Positions 23,650 to 31,155 of a DNA stretch of 31,155 nt are shown here, piece after piece. A program made the position numbers and the translations under genes. Positions within the stretch are counted from its first letter, which is position 1, and every line of letters starts with the position of its first letter. Location of the stretch: positions 1-31,155 of the forward strand of contig NZ_JOCB01000137.1 of assembly GCF_000718775.1 (NCBI RefSeq). The letters run 5' to 3'. The notes beneath the pieces were generated by a model. The model did no database searches, was not told where the DNA came from, and saw nothing but the letters and a program-made list of their open reading frames with translations. This DNA is from Streptomyces sp. NRRL S-31 (lineage in GTDB: Bacteria; Actinomycetota; Actinomycetes; Streptomycetales; Streptomycetaceae).

Positions 23650-25053
23650 TCAGGCCGCCGGGACGAGGGCCTCGCGGCCGGTCACATCGCCGTCCTTCGC
23701 GGCCAGCGGCACCGCCACCGGGCCGCCGCGCCGGCGCACCAGCAGGCCCGCGCCGATCGACCCGGCGATGAGCAGCCCGCCGGCCACCAGGGCACCCCGC
23801 GCCCCGGCCCACTCCATGAGCAGGCCGAGCAGGGGCGGCCCGCCGAGGCTCCATACCGTGCCGACGCTGCTCCACACCCCGAGCACCCGGCCGCGCAGGT
23901 GCGGCGGCGGGTCGGTCTGGAGCACGGCCGTGCCGGCGGTGTCGGAGACGGACTCCACCACCGCCATCGGCAGCACCAGCACCAGCAGCACCGCGAGCGA
24001 CGGCGACAGGCCCGCCACCACCTGGAGCAGGGCGCCCGCCGCCGCGAGCAGGCCCACGGTCCGCACGGACGGCCTGCGCAGCCGGGCGCCGAGGACCGCG
24101 CCGAGGATGCCGCCGACGGCCAGCACGGTCGAGACCGTGCCGAACGCCCCGGCGCCGCCCGCGAGCGGCCCGGTGACGAGGACGGCGAGGGTCAGGCCGT
24201 AGTTGCGGCCGAAGACGGAGCTGAGCCCGGTGATGCCCGCCAGGGCCACCAGGCGGGGCCGGCGCAGGAAGAACGACAAACCCTCCCGGACCGTCATCCC
24301 GGCCTGTGCCGACGCCGTCCGAGGCCCGGCCGCGGGCTCTCCGGCGGCCCCCGGGGCGGCCCGCAGGAACGGCACCACTGAGGCCACGAAGAGGAACGAC
24401 ACGCCGTTGGCGGTGTACGCGGCGGACGTGCCGAGGAAGCCGACGGTCACCCCGGCCAGGGCGGTACCGGCCAGCCGGCCCGCGCTGTGCACCAGCGCGC
24501 CCACCCCGATCGCCGACGGCACGTCCGCCACCGGCACGAGATCGTTGCCGAGCAGGGCACAGGCCGGCCCGTCGACGGTGGCGATGACGCCGGTCACCGC
24601 GGCCAGCACCAGCAGCGCCGTCATGTCGATCCGGTCCAGCGCCACGAGCAGCGCCGTGGTGAAGGCGACCGCGCCGAGCAGGGCCTGGCTGACGGCGACC
24701 GTGAGCTTCCGGGGCCAGCGGTCCACGGCCGCGCCGCCCAGCAGGCTCACGAACAGCGCGGGCGCGGCCTGCACGGACATCGACAGACCGGTCGCCGCGG
24801 CCGAGCCCGTGATGTGCAGCACGAGCAGGTTCTGCACCGTGAGCTGCATCCACGTACCGGCGTTGGAGACGAAGTTGGCCGCCGACCACCAGCGCATGCC
24901 GCGGTGCCGCAGCGACCGCCACGGGGAACGCGAGGGCGGGGTGCCGGTGGGCGCGGGCAGGGCGGAGACAGGGGCAGAGGGCACGGTGGGGTACTCGTCA
25001 ACCAGGGGTTTCGGAAGGGACCGGCGGTTCCCGTCGGTCCGGCTGCGCTGCAC
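23650..25053 (-). CDS. MFS transporter, EntS-like (MFS_3)
   Basis: 467 aa from GTG 25053. The start is unsure: neither this nor the in-frame GTG at 24987 (VPSAPVSALPAPT) has a clear ribosome binding site. The membrane domain begins near residue 53 (MRWWSAANFVSNAGTWMQLTVQNLLVLHITGS), the typical opening of enterobactin-exporter-like efflux pumps, and has about 12 helices. The signature loop between helices 2 and 3 is LLGGAAVDRWPRKLTVAVSQALLG, and the mirrored loop in the second half is GARLRRPSVRTVGLL. PPHLRGRVLGVWSSVGTVWSLGGPPLLG is another consensus block. It should export a small molecule by proton antiport; the substrate is unknown. Confidence 0.9.
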   Translation of the reverse strand: MQRSRTDGNRRSLPKPLVDEYPTVPSAPVSALPAPTGTPPSRSPWRSLRHRGMRWWSAANFVSNAGTWMQLTVQNLLVLHITGSAAATGLSMSVQAAPALFVSLLGGAAVDRWPRKLTVAVSQALLGAVAFTTALLVALDRIDMTALLVLAAVTGVIATVDGPACALLGNDLVPVADVPSAIGVGALVHSAGRLAGTALAGVTVGFLGTSAAYTANGVSFLFVASVVPFLRAAPGAAGEPAAGPRTASAQAGMTVREGLSFFLRRPRLVALAGITGLSSVFGRNYGLTLAVLVTGPLAGGAGAFGTVSTVLAVGGILGAVLGARLRRPSVRTVGLLAAAGALLQVVAGLSPSLAVLLVLVLPMAVVESVSDTAGTAVLQTDPPPHLRGRVLGVWSSVGTVWSLGGPPLLGLLMEWAGARGALVAGGLLIAGSIGAGLLVRRRGGPVAVPLAAKDGDVTGREALVPAA

Positions 25054-25273
25054 GGCCGGGCCGCCTGGTCAAGGGCGCCGCCCATGGTGGCAGACGGGAC
25101 GGGCGAGTCGGCGCCACCGCTTGTGCCGGTCCGGTTCCGCGCCACCCGAACCGGCCCGGGCGCAGGGGAGTTGGCCCTCGCGTGGGGTTGCTCACAGGCC
25201 CTGTTTCAGGCCGCCCGGCCCTGGTTACGCGGCACGGCGGCAACCCGGAATGTCCCGCCGGAGGAGGCGTGTC

Positions 25274-25608
25274 ATGGTCAGGAGAGAGCACGGGCGGCCG
25301 GCGGTGCCCGCCCCCGGTCACGCTCCGGCGCGTTCGGTCACCGTTTCCCCCGCACCGGTGGCGAACCGGTCACCGCGCGCAGCGCCCTGCGGCTGCGGTT
25401 GCTGCTCTCCGCCGTCTTCCTGCCCGTCTTCGCGGCGGCGACCGCCGGCTTCGCGGTCTGGGCCGCCGGGCAGGGCCCGGGCGACAGCCCGGGCACCGGG
25501 CCGCTGACCGTGCTCGCGGTGGTGTGCGGCCTCCTCGCCCTGGCGGCGGCGCTGGACCTGGCCGTGCTCTCCGCGCGCCGACGGCGCGAGCGCGGCGCGG
25601 GCCGCTGA
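25274..25608 (+). pseudogene. DUF6343-like small membrane protein, apparently frameshifted
   Basis: ATG 25274 has an excellent ribosome binding site (GAGGAGG, 7 nt upstream) and opens MVRREHGRPAVPAPG with near-perfect G/C third positions. After the C5 run at 25311-25315 the coding signal moves to the -1 frame, which reads RSRSGAFGHRFPRTGGEPVTARSALRLRLLLSAVFLP and continues to the stop at 25608. EPVTARSALRLR is the DUF6343 signature; two hydrophobic helices follow (LLLSAVFLPVFAAATAGFAVWAA and LTVLAVVCGLLALAAALDLAVL), then a basic tail. One more C in the run would restore a single 112-codon frame. So either one base is lost in this strain, the base was missed in sequencing, or there is a -1 frameshift in translation. 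The role of DUF6343 is unknown. Confidence 0.6.
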
Positions 25609-25643
25609 CCCGCGCCGCACTCGGTGCCGGGCCGCTGAGCCGC

Positions 25644-25659
25644 CGGTGCCCGGGCACCG
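25644..25659. terminator. Palindrome between the DUF6343-like and aldo/keto reductase genes
   Basis: CGGTGCCCGGGCACCG is a perfect 16-bp palindrome located midway between the convergent stops at 25608 and 25715. It would form a hairpin on either strand and is a reasonable bidirectional terminator. Confidence 0.5.
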
Positions 25660-25714
25660 CCCGGCCACCACGGCGGAGCGGTTCGGCGTCGCGGCCCGCG
25701 TGGCCGACCGGCCG

Positions 25715-26704
<990 letters not shown>

Positions 26705-26764
26705 GGGAGGTCCTTTCACACGCTCGTTCGTCGTTCGTTCTTCGTCGTTCGTCCTTCTCCTGAG

Positions 26765-26795
26765 ACGCTACGAGTTCGAGCGCTCTCCAAGTCAA
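26765..26795 (-). promoter_or_regulatory. MerR-type promoter of the aldo/keto reductase gene
   Basis: On the minus strand TTGACT (26795-26790) and TAGCGT (26770-26765) are separated by 19 bp. The spacer carries an imperfect dyad, TTGGAGAGCGCTCGAA, symmetric at 12 of 16 positions. An over-long 19-bp spacer with a central dyad is the hallmark of promoters switched on by MerR-family activators. It lies about 60-90 bp upstream of the start codon. Confidence 0.55.
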
Positions 26796-26850
26796 GCGGA
26801 GCGGCGGACGGCCCTGCGGATCCGGCCGCGCTCCGGTCGGCTACGGTCGG

Positions 26851-28077
26851 CTACGGGTTCAGGCGTACCGGCAGTTCGAAGAGGTCGTTCTGGGTGACCA
26901 CCGGCTTGTTGCGCAGGCCCTCCGCCGGCACCGCCAGGTCCAGGCCGGGGAAGCGGGCGTACAGCGCCGGCAGGGCGACCCCCGCCTCCAGCCGGGACAG
27001 GGCGGCACCCGGGCACGTGTGCGGACCGTGACCGAAGGAGATGTGACGGGTCCTCGTCTCCCGGGTGATGTCGAACTCCCCGGCGGTCGGCCCGTGCGCG
27101 TGTCCGTCCCGGCCGATCGCCCCGTACGACACGATCAGCGCGTCCCCGGCCGGGATCACCCGGTCGCCGACCGGCACGTCCTCGGTCGCGAACCGGATCA
27201 GCACGTGCGAGGTCGGGGCGGAGTACCGCAGCGTCTCCTCCACCACCGCGGACCAGTCGGCCTCACCGGACAGCACCAGGGCGCGCTGCCCGGGGTGGAG
27301 GGAGAGGTTCACCACGGCGTTGACGATCAGCGAGATCGTCGTCTCATGGCCCGCCGCCACCATCAGCTGGAGCGTGGAGACGATCTCCTCGTCCGTCAGC
27401 CGGTCGCCGCCCTCGGAGGCCAGCACCAGCGCGCTGGTCAGGTCGTCGCCCGGCTCGGCCCGCCGCGCCGCCACCGTCTCGGTCATGATCTGCGCCAGCT
27501 CGGTGAGGGTCGCGACGACCTCGGCCGGCGGGGTCTGGGTGGAGAAGAACCTCTCGAACAGCACCTTCAGCCGGGGCAGCCGCGCCTCCTCGATCCCCAT
27601 GAGGTCGGCGACGACGTACATGGGCAGCGGGTAGGCGAAGGCAGCCTTCAGGTCGACGGTCCCGCCGTCCGTGGGCAGCGCGTCCAGCAGGTCCTGGGTG
27701 AGCTTCTCGATCCGCTCCCGCATCCGCTCCACCCGGCGCGGGGTGAGCGCCTGCGCGACCAGCGTGCGCAGCCGGCGGTGGTCGGCGCCGTCGGCCGTGA
27801 GCATGGAACGGCCCGGGTTGGCGAGGCCGATCAGCGGCCAGTCCGCGGGGATCTCACCGCGCTGCCAGGCGCCCCACACGTTGATGTCCTTCACCAGGCG
27901 CGGGTCGGTGAGCAGCGCCCTGGCCTCGGCGTGGTGCGTGACCGCCCAGACCGGGACACCGCCCGGCAGTTCGACCGCGGCGAGCGGCCCGGCCGCCCGC
28001 AGGGCCGCGCTCTCGGCGTCCAGGTCCGTGACTAAGGGGTCCAGCGCGATACGGGGTGCTTCGGTACCGGTCGTCAT
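26851..28077 (-). CDS. cvnF: Cytochrome P450, CYP154-like (conservon-associated)
   Basis: 408 aa, ATG 28077 with GGGAGG about 9 nt upstream. All P450 landmarks are intact: I-helix AGHETT (242-247), ExxR at Glu281-Thr-Leu-Arg284, and the heme loop FGHGPHTCPG with Cys355. The segment VIPAGDALIVSYGAIGRDGHAHGP and the C-terminal LRNKPVVTQNDLFELPVRL are those of the CYP154 family, which in Streptomyces commonly ends conservon operons next to a CYP157. CYP154 enzymes hydroxylate diverse small molecules; the physiological substrate is unknown. It lies 100 bp downstream of the CYP157-like gene with a hairpin in the gap, so its expression may be tuned separately. The symbol cvnF follows conservon naming and is by position. 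Confidence 0.9.
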   Translation of the reverse strand: MTTGTEAPRIALDPLVTDLDAESAALRAAGPLAAVELPGGVPVWAVTHHAEARALLTDPRLVKDINVWGAWQRGEIPADWPLIGLANPGRSMLTADGADHRRLRTLVAQALTPRRVERMRERIEKLTQDLLDALPTDGGTVDLKAAFAYPLPMYVVADLMGIEEARLPRLKVLFERFFSTQTPPAEVVATLTELAQIMTETVAARRAEPGDDLTSALVLASEGGDRLTDEEIVSTLQLMVAAGHETTISLIVNAVVNLSLHPGQRALVLSGEADWSAVVEETLRYSAPTSHVLIRFATEDVPVGDRVIPAGDALIVSYGAIGRDGHAHGPTAGEFDITRETRTRHISFGHGPHTCPGAALSRLEAGVALPALYARFPGLDLAVPAEGLRNKPVVTQNDLFELPVRLNP

Positions 28078-28116
28078 CGTTGCGAGCCTCCCAGGGCAGG
28101 GTCGGAGTACGGAGCG

Positions 28117-28141
28117 GGTCCGGGGAGCGGGCCCCCGGACC
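28117..28141 (-). terminator. Hairpin between the two conservon P450 genes
   Basis: GGTCCGGGG (28117-28125) and its complement CCCCGGACC (28133-28141) form a 9-bp stem with a 7-nt loop, in the 100-bp gap after the CYP157-like stop. It could be a partial terminator, so that the last gene is less expressed, or an mRNA-stabilising stem. Confidence 0.45.
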
Positions 28142-28177
28142 CCCGGCGGCGGAACGGTCGGCCGAGGCGGCGCGGGC

Positions 28178-29389
28178 TCAGCGGGCGGGCACCGGGGTGA
28201 ACCGGACGGGCAGCCGGCTCAGTCCCCGCAGCCAGGGCGAGGGACGGCGCTCGAGGGACTCGGCCGGTACTCCCAGATCGATGTCCGGCAGCCGGTCCAG
28301 CACCACCTCGATACCGGTCCGCGCGATCACCTCGGCGATCTCCTGCGCGGGGAACGGGCAGCGGTGCTCGCCGTGGCTGAAGGCGAAGTGCGCGTTGTTG
28401 CCGCCGGTCAGCGCGGAGGCGTCGGTCCGCACCTGCGGATCGGAGTTGGCGCCCTGGAGTCCGAGCACCAGCAGGTCGCCGGCCTGGACGCGCCGGCCGC
28501 CGAGGTGCGTGTCGCGGGCGGCCCAGCGGCCTGCGATGTTCTGCGAGGGCGCGTCCTCCCACAGCACCTCGTTCATCGCCTCGGCGACACTGTGGCGCCC
28601 GCCGAACAGGGAGGCGGCGAACCGGTCGTCGGTCAGCATCAGCCGGAGCGAGTTGCCGATCCAGTCGGCGGTCGGCTGGTGTCCGGCCGCCAGCATCACC
28701 ATCAGGTCCTGCGCGATCTCCTCGTCGCTGAAGCCGTTGTCGTCGGCGAGCATCCGGGAGGCCACGTCGTCCGCGGGCTCCTTCTTCCGGCTCGCGAGCA
28801 ACTGCGCCATGGACGTGAACAGATGGGACTGTCCGGCCAGCGCACGCTCCCGGCCGTCGATCATGTCGTTGAGGGCGGTGACCAGCCCGGGGCCGTCCTC
28901 GTCCGGGAACCCGAACAGCCGGGCCAGTACCCGCACCGGCAGCAGCATCGCGTACTGCGCGATCAGATCGGCCTCGCCGACCCCGCACACCGCGTCGATC
29001 AGCTCGTCCGCGAACCGCTCGGCGTGCGCGCGCAGTTCGAACGGGTCCACCGCCTCCAGGGCGTCGCTGACCATCGCCGCGCGGCGGCGGTGCCGTTCGC
29101 CGACGGTGTAGAGGATCGACGGCTGCTTGTGCCCGATCATCGGCAGCAGCGGCCAGTCCTCGGGGATGTTCTCCCACTGGTTCCACAGGTCCGAGTCACG
29201 GCTGAACAGCACCGGGTCGCCGGTGACCTGGTGCAGTTCGCGGTAACCGAGCACCAGCCAGGCCGGGATGCCGCCGTCGAGCAGCACCGGCACCACGGCG
29301 CCGTGGTCGCGCCGCATCTCCCGGTACAGGCGGGCGGGTTCGGTCTGGAACCTGGGTCCGCCGAGCGGGACGGCGTCGGGGGAGGTCAC
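28178..29389 (-). CDS. cvnE: Cytochrome P450, CYP157-like, lacking the ExxR arginine
   Basis: 403 aa. GTG 29389 overlaps the cvnD stop by 4 nt and is preceded by AGGAG inside cvnD. The fold is recognisably P450, but key motifs deviate. The I helix has AGHQPT (235-240) in place of AGxET. The K-helix ExxR is Glu274-Val-Leu-Trp277, so Arg is replaced by Trp. The heme loop is FSHGEHRCPF with Cys344 present, but the Gly two residues after it is Phe. CYP157 enzymes are known for an altered ExxR in conservon operons, so this is a family property rather than decay. It probably binds heme; whether it turns over substrate, or acts with CvnD as a redox or ligand sensor, is open. Confidence 0.88.
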   Translation of the reverse strand: MTSPDAVPLGGPRFQTEPARLYREMRRDHGAVVPVLLDGGIPAWLVLGYRELHQVTGDPVLFSRDSDLWNQWENIPEDWPLLPMIGHKQPSILYTVGERHRRRAAMVSDALEAVDPFELRAHAERFADELIDAVCGVGEADLIAQYAMLLPVRVLARLFGFPDEDGPGLVTALNDMIDGRERALAGQSHLFTSMAQLLASRKKEPADDVASRMLADDNGFSDEEIAQDLMVMLAAGHQPTADWIGNSLRLMLTDDRFAASLFGGRHSVAEAMNEVLWEDAPSQNIAGRWAARDTHLGGRRVQAGDLLVLGLQGANSDPQVRTDASALTGGNNAHFAFSHGEHRCPFPAQEIAEVIARTGIEVVLDRLPDIDLGVPAESLERRPSPWLRGLSRLPVRFTPVPAR

Positions 29390-30012
29390 ACATACTCCTG
29401 TCGGGGCAGGCCCGCCCGCGCGGACGGGTCGGCGTACCGGTTCTTCACGTGTTGCACGAGCGTGATCAGGACCCGCTTGCCCGACTCCCGGGAGCGGGCG
29501 TCGCAGTCGATCAGCGGGACCCGCGGGTCCAGGTCGAGGGCCTCGCGGACGTCCGCGCCGGCGCGCACCGGGCCGCCGAAGTCGTTGCAGGCCACGATGA
29601 ACGGCGTACCGTGGTGCTCCAGCCGGTCGATGGCGTACCAGGAGTCGTCGATCCGCCGGGTGTCGACCAGGACGACCGCCCCGAGCGTGCCGGTGAACAG
29701 CCGGTCCCACAGGAACCAGAACCGCTCCTGGCCCGGCGCGCCGAACATGTACAGCACATTGCGCGCGTCCAGGGTGATCCGGCCGAAGTCGAAGGCCACC
29801 GTGGTGGCGGACTTGCCGCGCACCTGGCGGATGTCGTCGACCGTCGCACCGGCCTGCGTCATCGTCTCCTCGGTGTTGAGGGGACGGATCTCGCTGACCG
29901 AGCGGACCAGCGTGGTCTTGCCGACGCCGAAGCCGCCCACGACCACGATCTTGAAGCCTTGTTCGGCGGTGGCACCCAACGGGGTGCGCGCGTCAGAGGT
30001 TGCGGAGTCCAA
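29386..30012 (-). CDS. cvnD: Conservon small GTPase CvnD
   Basis: 208 aa from TTG 30012, 20 bp inside the end of cvnC; GGAG lies about 10 nt upstream, and no better start is seen. The P-loop is GGFGVGKTT (26-34), and the switch II region GAPGQERFWFLWDRLF has the conserved Gln. The G4 position reads NDFG rather than NKxD, so guanine specificity must be assured differently, as in other conservon GTPases. Conservon GTPases are related to MglA-type proteins and form a membrane complex with CvnA, B and C that resembles eukaryotic GPCR-like signalling; some control development and antibiotic production. It precedes the CYP157-like gene with a 4-nt overlap. Confidence 0.93.
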   Translation of the reverse strand: MDSATSDARTPLGATAEQGFKIVVVGGFGVGKTTLVRSVSEIRPLNTEETMTQAGATVDDIRQVRGKSATTVAFDFGRITLDARNVLYMFGAPGQERFWFLWDRLFTGTLGAVVLVDTRRIDDSWYAIDRLEHHGTPFIVACNDFGGPVRAGADVREALDLDPRVPLIDCDARSRESGKRVLITLVQHVKNRYADPSARAGLPRQEYV

Positions 30013-30355
30013 CGAGCACCTGCTCCAGGATGTCGGGGTCGGTTATGGCCGGCCGGCGCGGATGCCGGGCGCTGACGCGGCCCGCCGCCAGCAGATCGGA
30101 CAGCAGGACCCTGACGATGCCCACGGGCAGCCGCAGCTCGGCGGCGATCTCCACCACCGAGGTGGGGGAGCGGGTCAGCTTCAGGATCGCCACGTGCTCC
30201 GACTGCATGCCGGTCGCCGGGTCCGACTCGGCGACCACGAGGGTGACCAGGTCGAAGGGGTTGTCGGGGTCGCTTCGGCTGCGCCCCTGGGTGAGGGTGT
30301 ACAGCCGGTCGGGGGCGTCGTCGCGGCCCGGCCGGTTCCTGCCGGGACCGCTCAT
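29993..30355 (-). CDS. cvnC: Conservon DUF742 protein CvnC
   Basis: 120 aa. ATG 30355 overlaps the cvnB stop by ATGA. The DUF742 pattern is clear: a basic N-terminus (GRNRPGRDDAPDRLYTLTQGRSR), then FDLVTLVVAESD, then EHVAILKLTRSPTSVVEIAAELRLPVGIVRVLLSDLLAAGRV, which reads as a winged-helix-like fold, and a C-terminal DILEQVLVGLRNL. CvnC bridges CvnB and the GTPase in the conservon complex. The start of cvnD is within the last 20 bp of the gene, so all are translationally coupled. Confidence 0.93.
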   Translation of the reverse strand: MSGPGRNRPGRDDAPDRLYTLTQGRSRSDPDNPFDLVTLVVAESDPATGMQSEHVAILKLTRSPTSVVEIAAELRLPVGIVRVLLSDLLAAGRVSARHPRRPAITDPDILEQVLVGLRNL

Positions 30356-30759
30356 GAGGTACGGGGCGGAGCGGTCAGGTACTCACCGAGCTGCTCCACC
30401 AGTTCGCTCATGTTGTGTCCGACGACGCCGGCGTCCGCCTCCTCGGCGGTGATCACGGCCAGGTGGGCGCCGGCGCCCGCCTCCACGATGAACAGCACGC
30501 CGCCGTAGAACTCCGCCATCGCCGAGCGCACCCCGCCGCTGCCGTCGCCGAACTCCACGGACGCCCCGTGCGACAGCGACTGGATGCCGGCGGCGATCGC
30601 GGCCAGCTGGTCGGCCTGGTCGACGCTCAGCTCGGGCGTCCGGCACAGCTTCAGCCCGTCCCGGGACAGCACGAGCGCGTGCCGGGCCCCCGGGGTCCTC
30701 TCCAGCAGGCCCTCCAGGAGCCAGGTGAGCTTGTCGTCGGCGGTGGTCGGGCCGGTCAT
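30352..30759 (-). CDS. cvnB: Conservon roadblock/LC7 protein CvnB
   Basis: 135 aa. ATG 30759 overlaps the cvnA stop by ATGA. Roadblock/LC7 fold: LTWLLEGLLERTPGARHALVLSRDGLKLC, ADQLAAIAAGIQSL, then MAEFYGGVLFIVEAGAGAHLAVITAEEADAGVVGHNMSELVEQL. Such proteins are dimeric partners or GTPase-activating factors of MglA-type GTPases. Here the partner is CvnD. Confidence 0.94.
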   Translation of the reverse strand: MTGPTTADDKLTWLLEGLLERTPGARHALVLSRDGLKLCRTPELSVDQADQLAAIAAGIQSLSHGASVEFGDGSGGVRSAMAEFYGGVLFIVEAGAGAHLAVITAEEADAGVVGHNMSELVEQLGEYLTAPPRTS

Positions 30760-31155
30760 GAAGTGGTGTCGCCTTCCGGGTGCGTGTGCGTGTGCGTGTG
30801 CGTGTGTGTCTGCGTCTGCGGGTGGGACGGGACGGGGGAGCCGGGCTCGCCGTCGCCGGCCGGATGCTCCGGTGCGGTGGTCGCCGGGGGTACGGCGGTC
30901 CGGTCGCCCGGTGCGCCCTCCGCCCGGGACAGCGCGGCCCGGTCCTCCGGTACGGGCTGCTGCGCGCGGGTGGTGCTCCGCTCGGGCGGCGTCGTGTGCT
31001 GCGGCTCGGCGGCGGCGTCCGGGGCGGCCTCCGGCGCGGCGGTCGCGGGGCCGGGCTGCCCGGCGGCCGGTGCGGACGGGCGGACGGCCTGGCGGAAGCT
31101 GCCGAAGCGGGCGGCGCGCGTCCTGACCTCGTCGGCGGCCGGCGCGGTGCGCGAC
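30756..31155 (-). CDS. cvnA: Conservon sensor kinase-like protein CvnA (C-terminal end only)
   Basis: About 133 codons remain in the window, ending with a TGA that overlaps the cvnB start. The visible part is the disordered, Pro/Ala/Thr-rich C-terminal tail that follows the ATPase domain in CvnA proteins (membrane histidine-kinase-like proteins with nitrate-sensing and HATPase domains). Near the start of the visible part is TRAARFGSFRQAVRPSA, a motif I associate with the CvnA tail. Near the end is a Thr-His repeat (QTQTHTHTHTHTHPEG) coded by a 6-bp microsatellite. Assignment is by position in the cvnABCD order. Confidence 0.85.
   Translation of the reverse strand, partial: SRTAPAADEVRTRAARFGSFRQAVRPSAPAAGQPGPATAAPEAAPDAAAEPQHTTPPERSTTRAQQPVPEDRAALSRAEGAPGDRTAVPPATTAPEHPAGDGEPGSPVPSHPQTQTHTHTHTHTHPEGDTTS
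30781..30818. repeat. 6-bp microsatellite (TGTGCG) in the end of cvnA
   Basis: Plus strand reads TGCGTGTGCGTGTGCGTG and continues similarly to 30818, four or more units of a GTGTGC hexamer followed by degenerate GTCTGC units. On the minus strand it codes (His-Thr)n. As the unit is 6 bp, slippage changes length in-frame. Confidence 0.7.

Noticed and set aside
27671..30508. A 945-codon open frame on the plus strand
   Set aside because: It is antisense to both P450s, cvnD and cvnC, which have unmistakable motifs; composition is Ser/Arg-rich as expected for a shadow frame.
30781..30818. Considered as a CRISPR-like or phase-variable repeat
   Set aside because: Unit is 6 bp without spacers, and slippage cannot change the reading frame; it is a coding microsatellite.

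Overview
The window is chromosomal DNA of a Streptomyces-type actinomycete. GC content is very high, third codon positions are almost all G or C, GTG and TTG starts are common, and several gene families are typical of the genus: a conservon with paired P450s, an XRE/DUF5753 regulator, a DUF574 methyltransferase, SpoIIE-type PP2C phosphatases and a DUF6343-like protein. No tRNA, rRNA, CRISPR array or complete insertion sequence was seen.

Layout. 1-2423 (-): a multi-domain GAF/PAS/PP2C phosphatase that runs off the left edge. 2685-4052 (+): a membrane protein with four exact-period 33-residue repeats. 4103-5665 (-): a DUF1232 membrane protein and an unrecognised coiled-coil protein. 5962-7326 (-): ferredoxin-NADP reductase with a candidate iron box and further inverted repeats upstream. 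7952-9148 (-): an alpha/beta hydrolase with a strong terminator. 9600-13867: small stand-alone genes (GNAT related to the O-GlcNAcase HAT domain, lipoprotein, SAM methyltransferase, flavodoxin-like oxidoreductase, two more GNATs). 13868-14922: about 1 kb without a confident gene. 14923-16699 (+): XRE/DUF5753 regulator and DUF574 methyltransferase. 16798-18725 (-): a secreted NPP1-family protein followed by a glycerophosphodiesterase gene that is broken by a short palindromic element. 18869-20113 (-): a membrane-anchored PP2C phosphatase. 20299-23634 (+): an APC permease, then a tightly overlapped nucleotidyltransferase-BON-metallophosphoesterase operon. 23650-25053 (-): MFS transporter. 25274-25608 (+): DUF6343-like gene that appears frameshifted. 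25715-26704 (-): aldo/keto reductase behind a MerR-type promoter. 26851-31155 (-): conservon cvnA(partial)-B-C-D followed by a CYP157-like and a CYP154-like P450.

Genes working together. The conservon encodes a membrane kinase-like sensor (CvnA), a roadblock protein (CvnB), a DUF742 protein (CvnC) and a small GTPase (CvnD), arranged with start/stop overlaps. Two P450s sit in the same transcription direction. The first of these lacks the ExxR arginine. The NPP1-GDPD pair starts 8 bp apart and has a candidate 11-nt-unit PHO box upstream, which fits a phosphate-scavenging role; its GDPD is probably now inactive. The nucleotidyltransferase, BON and metallophosphoesterase genes are joined by ATGA overlaps and look like one functional unit without a known role.

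The least explained items are the 33-residue repeat membrane protein, the nucleotidyltransferase-BON-phosphoesterase operon, the palindrome lying exactly over the permease start codon, and the gene-poor stretch at 13.9-14.9 kb. All family assignments come from reading the sequence and from memory of the families; no database search was run.
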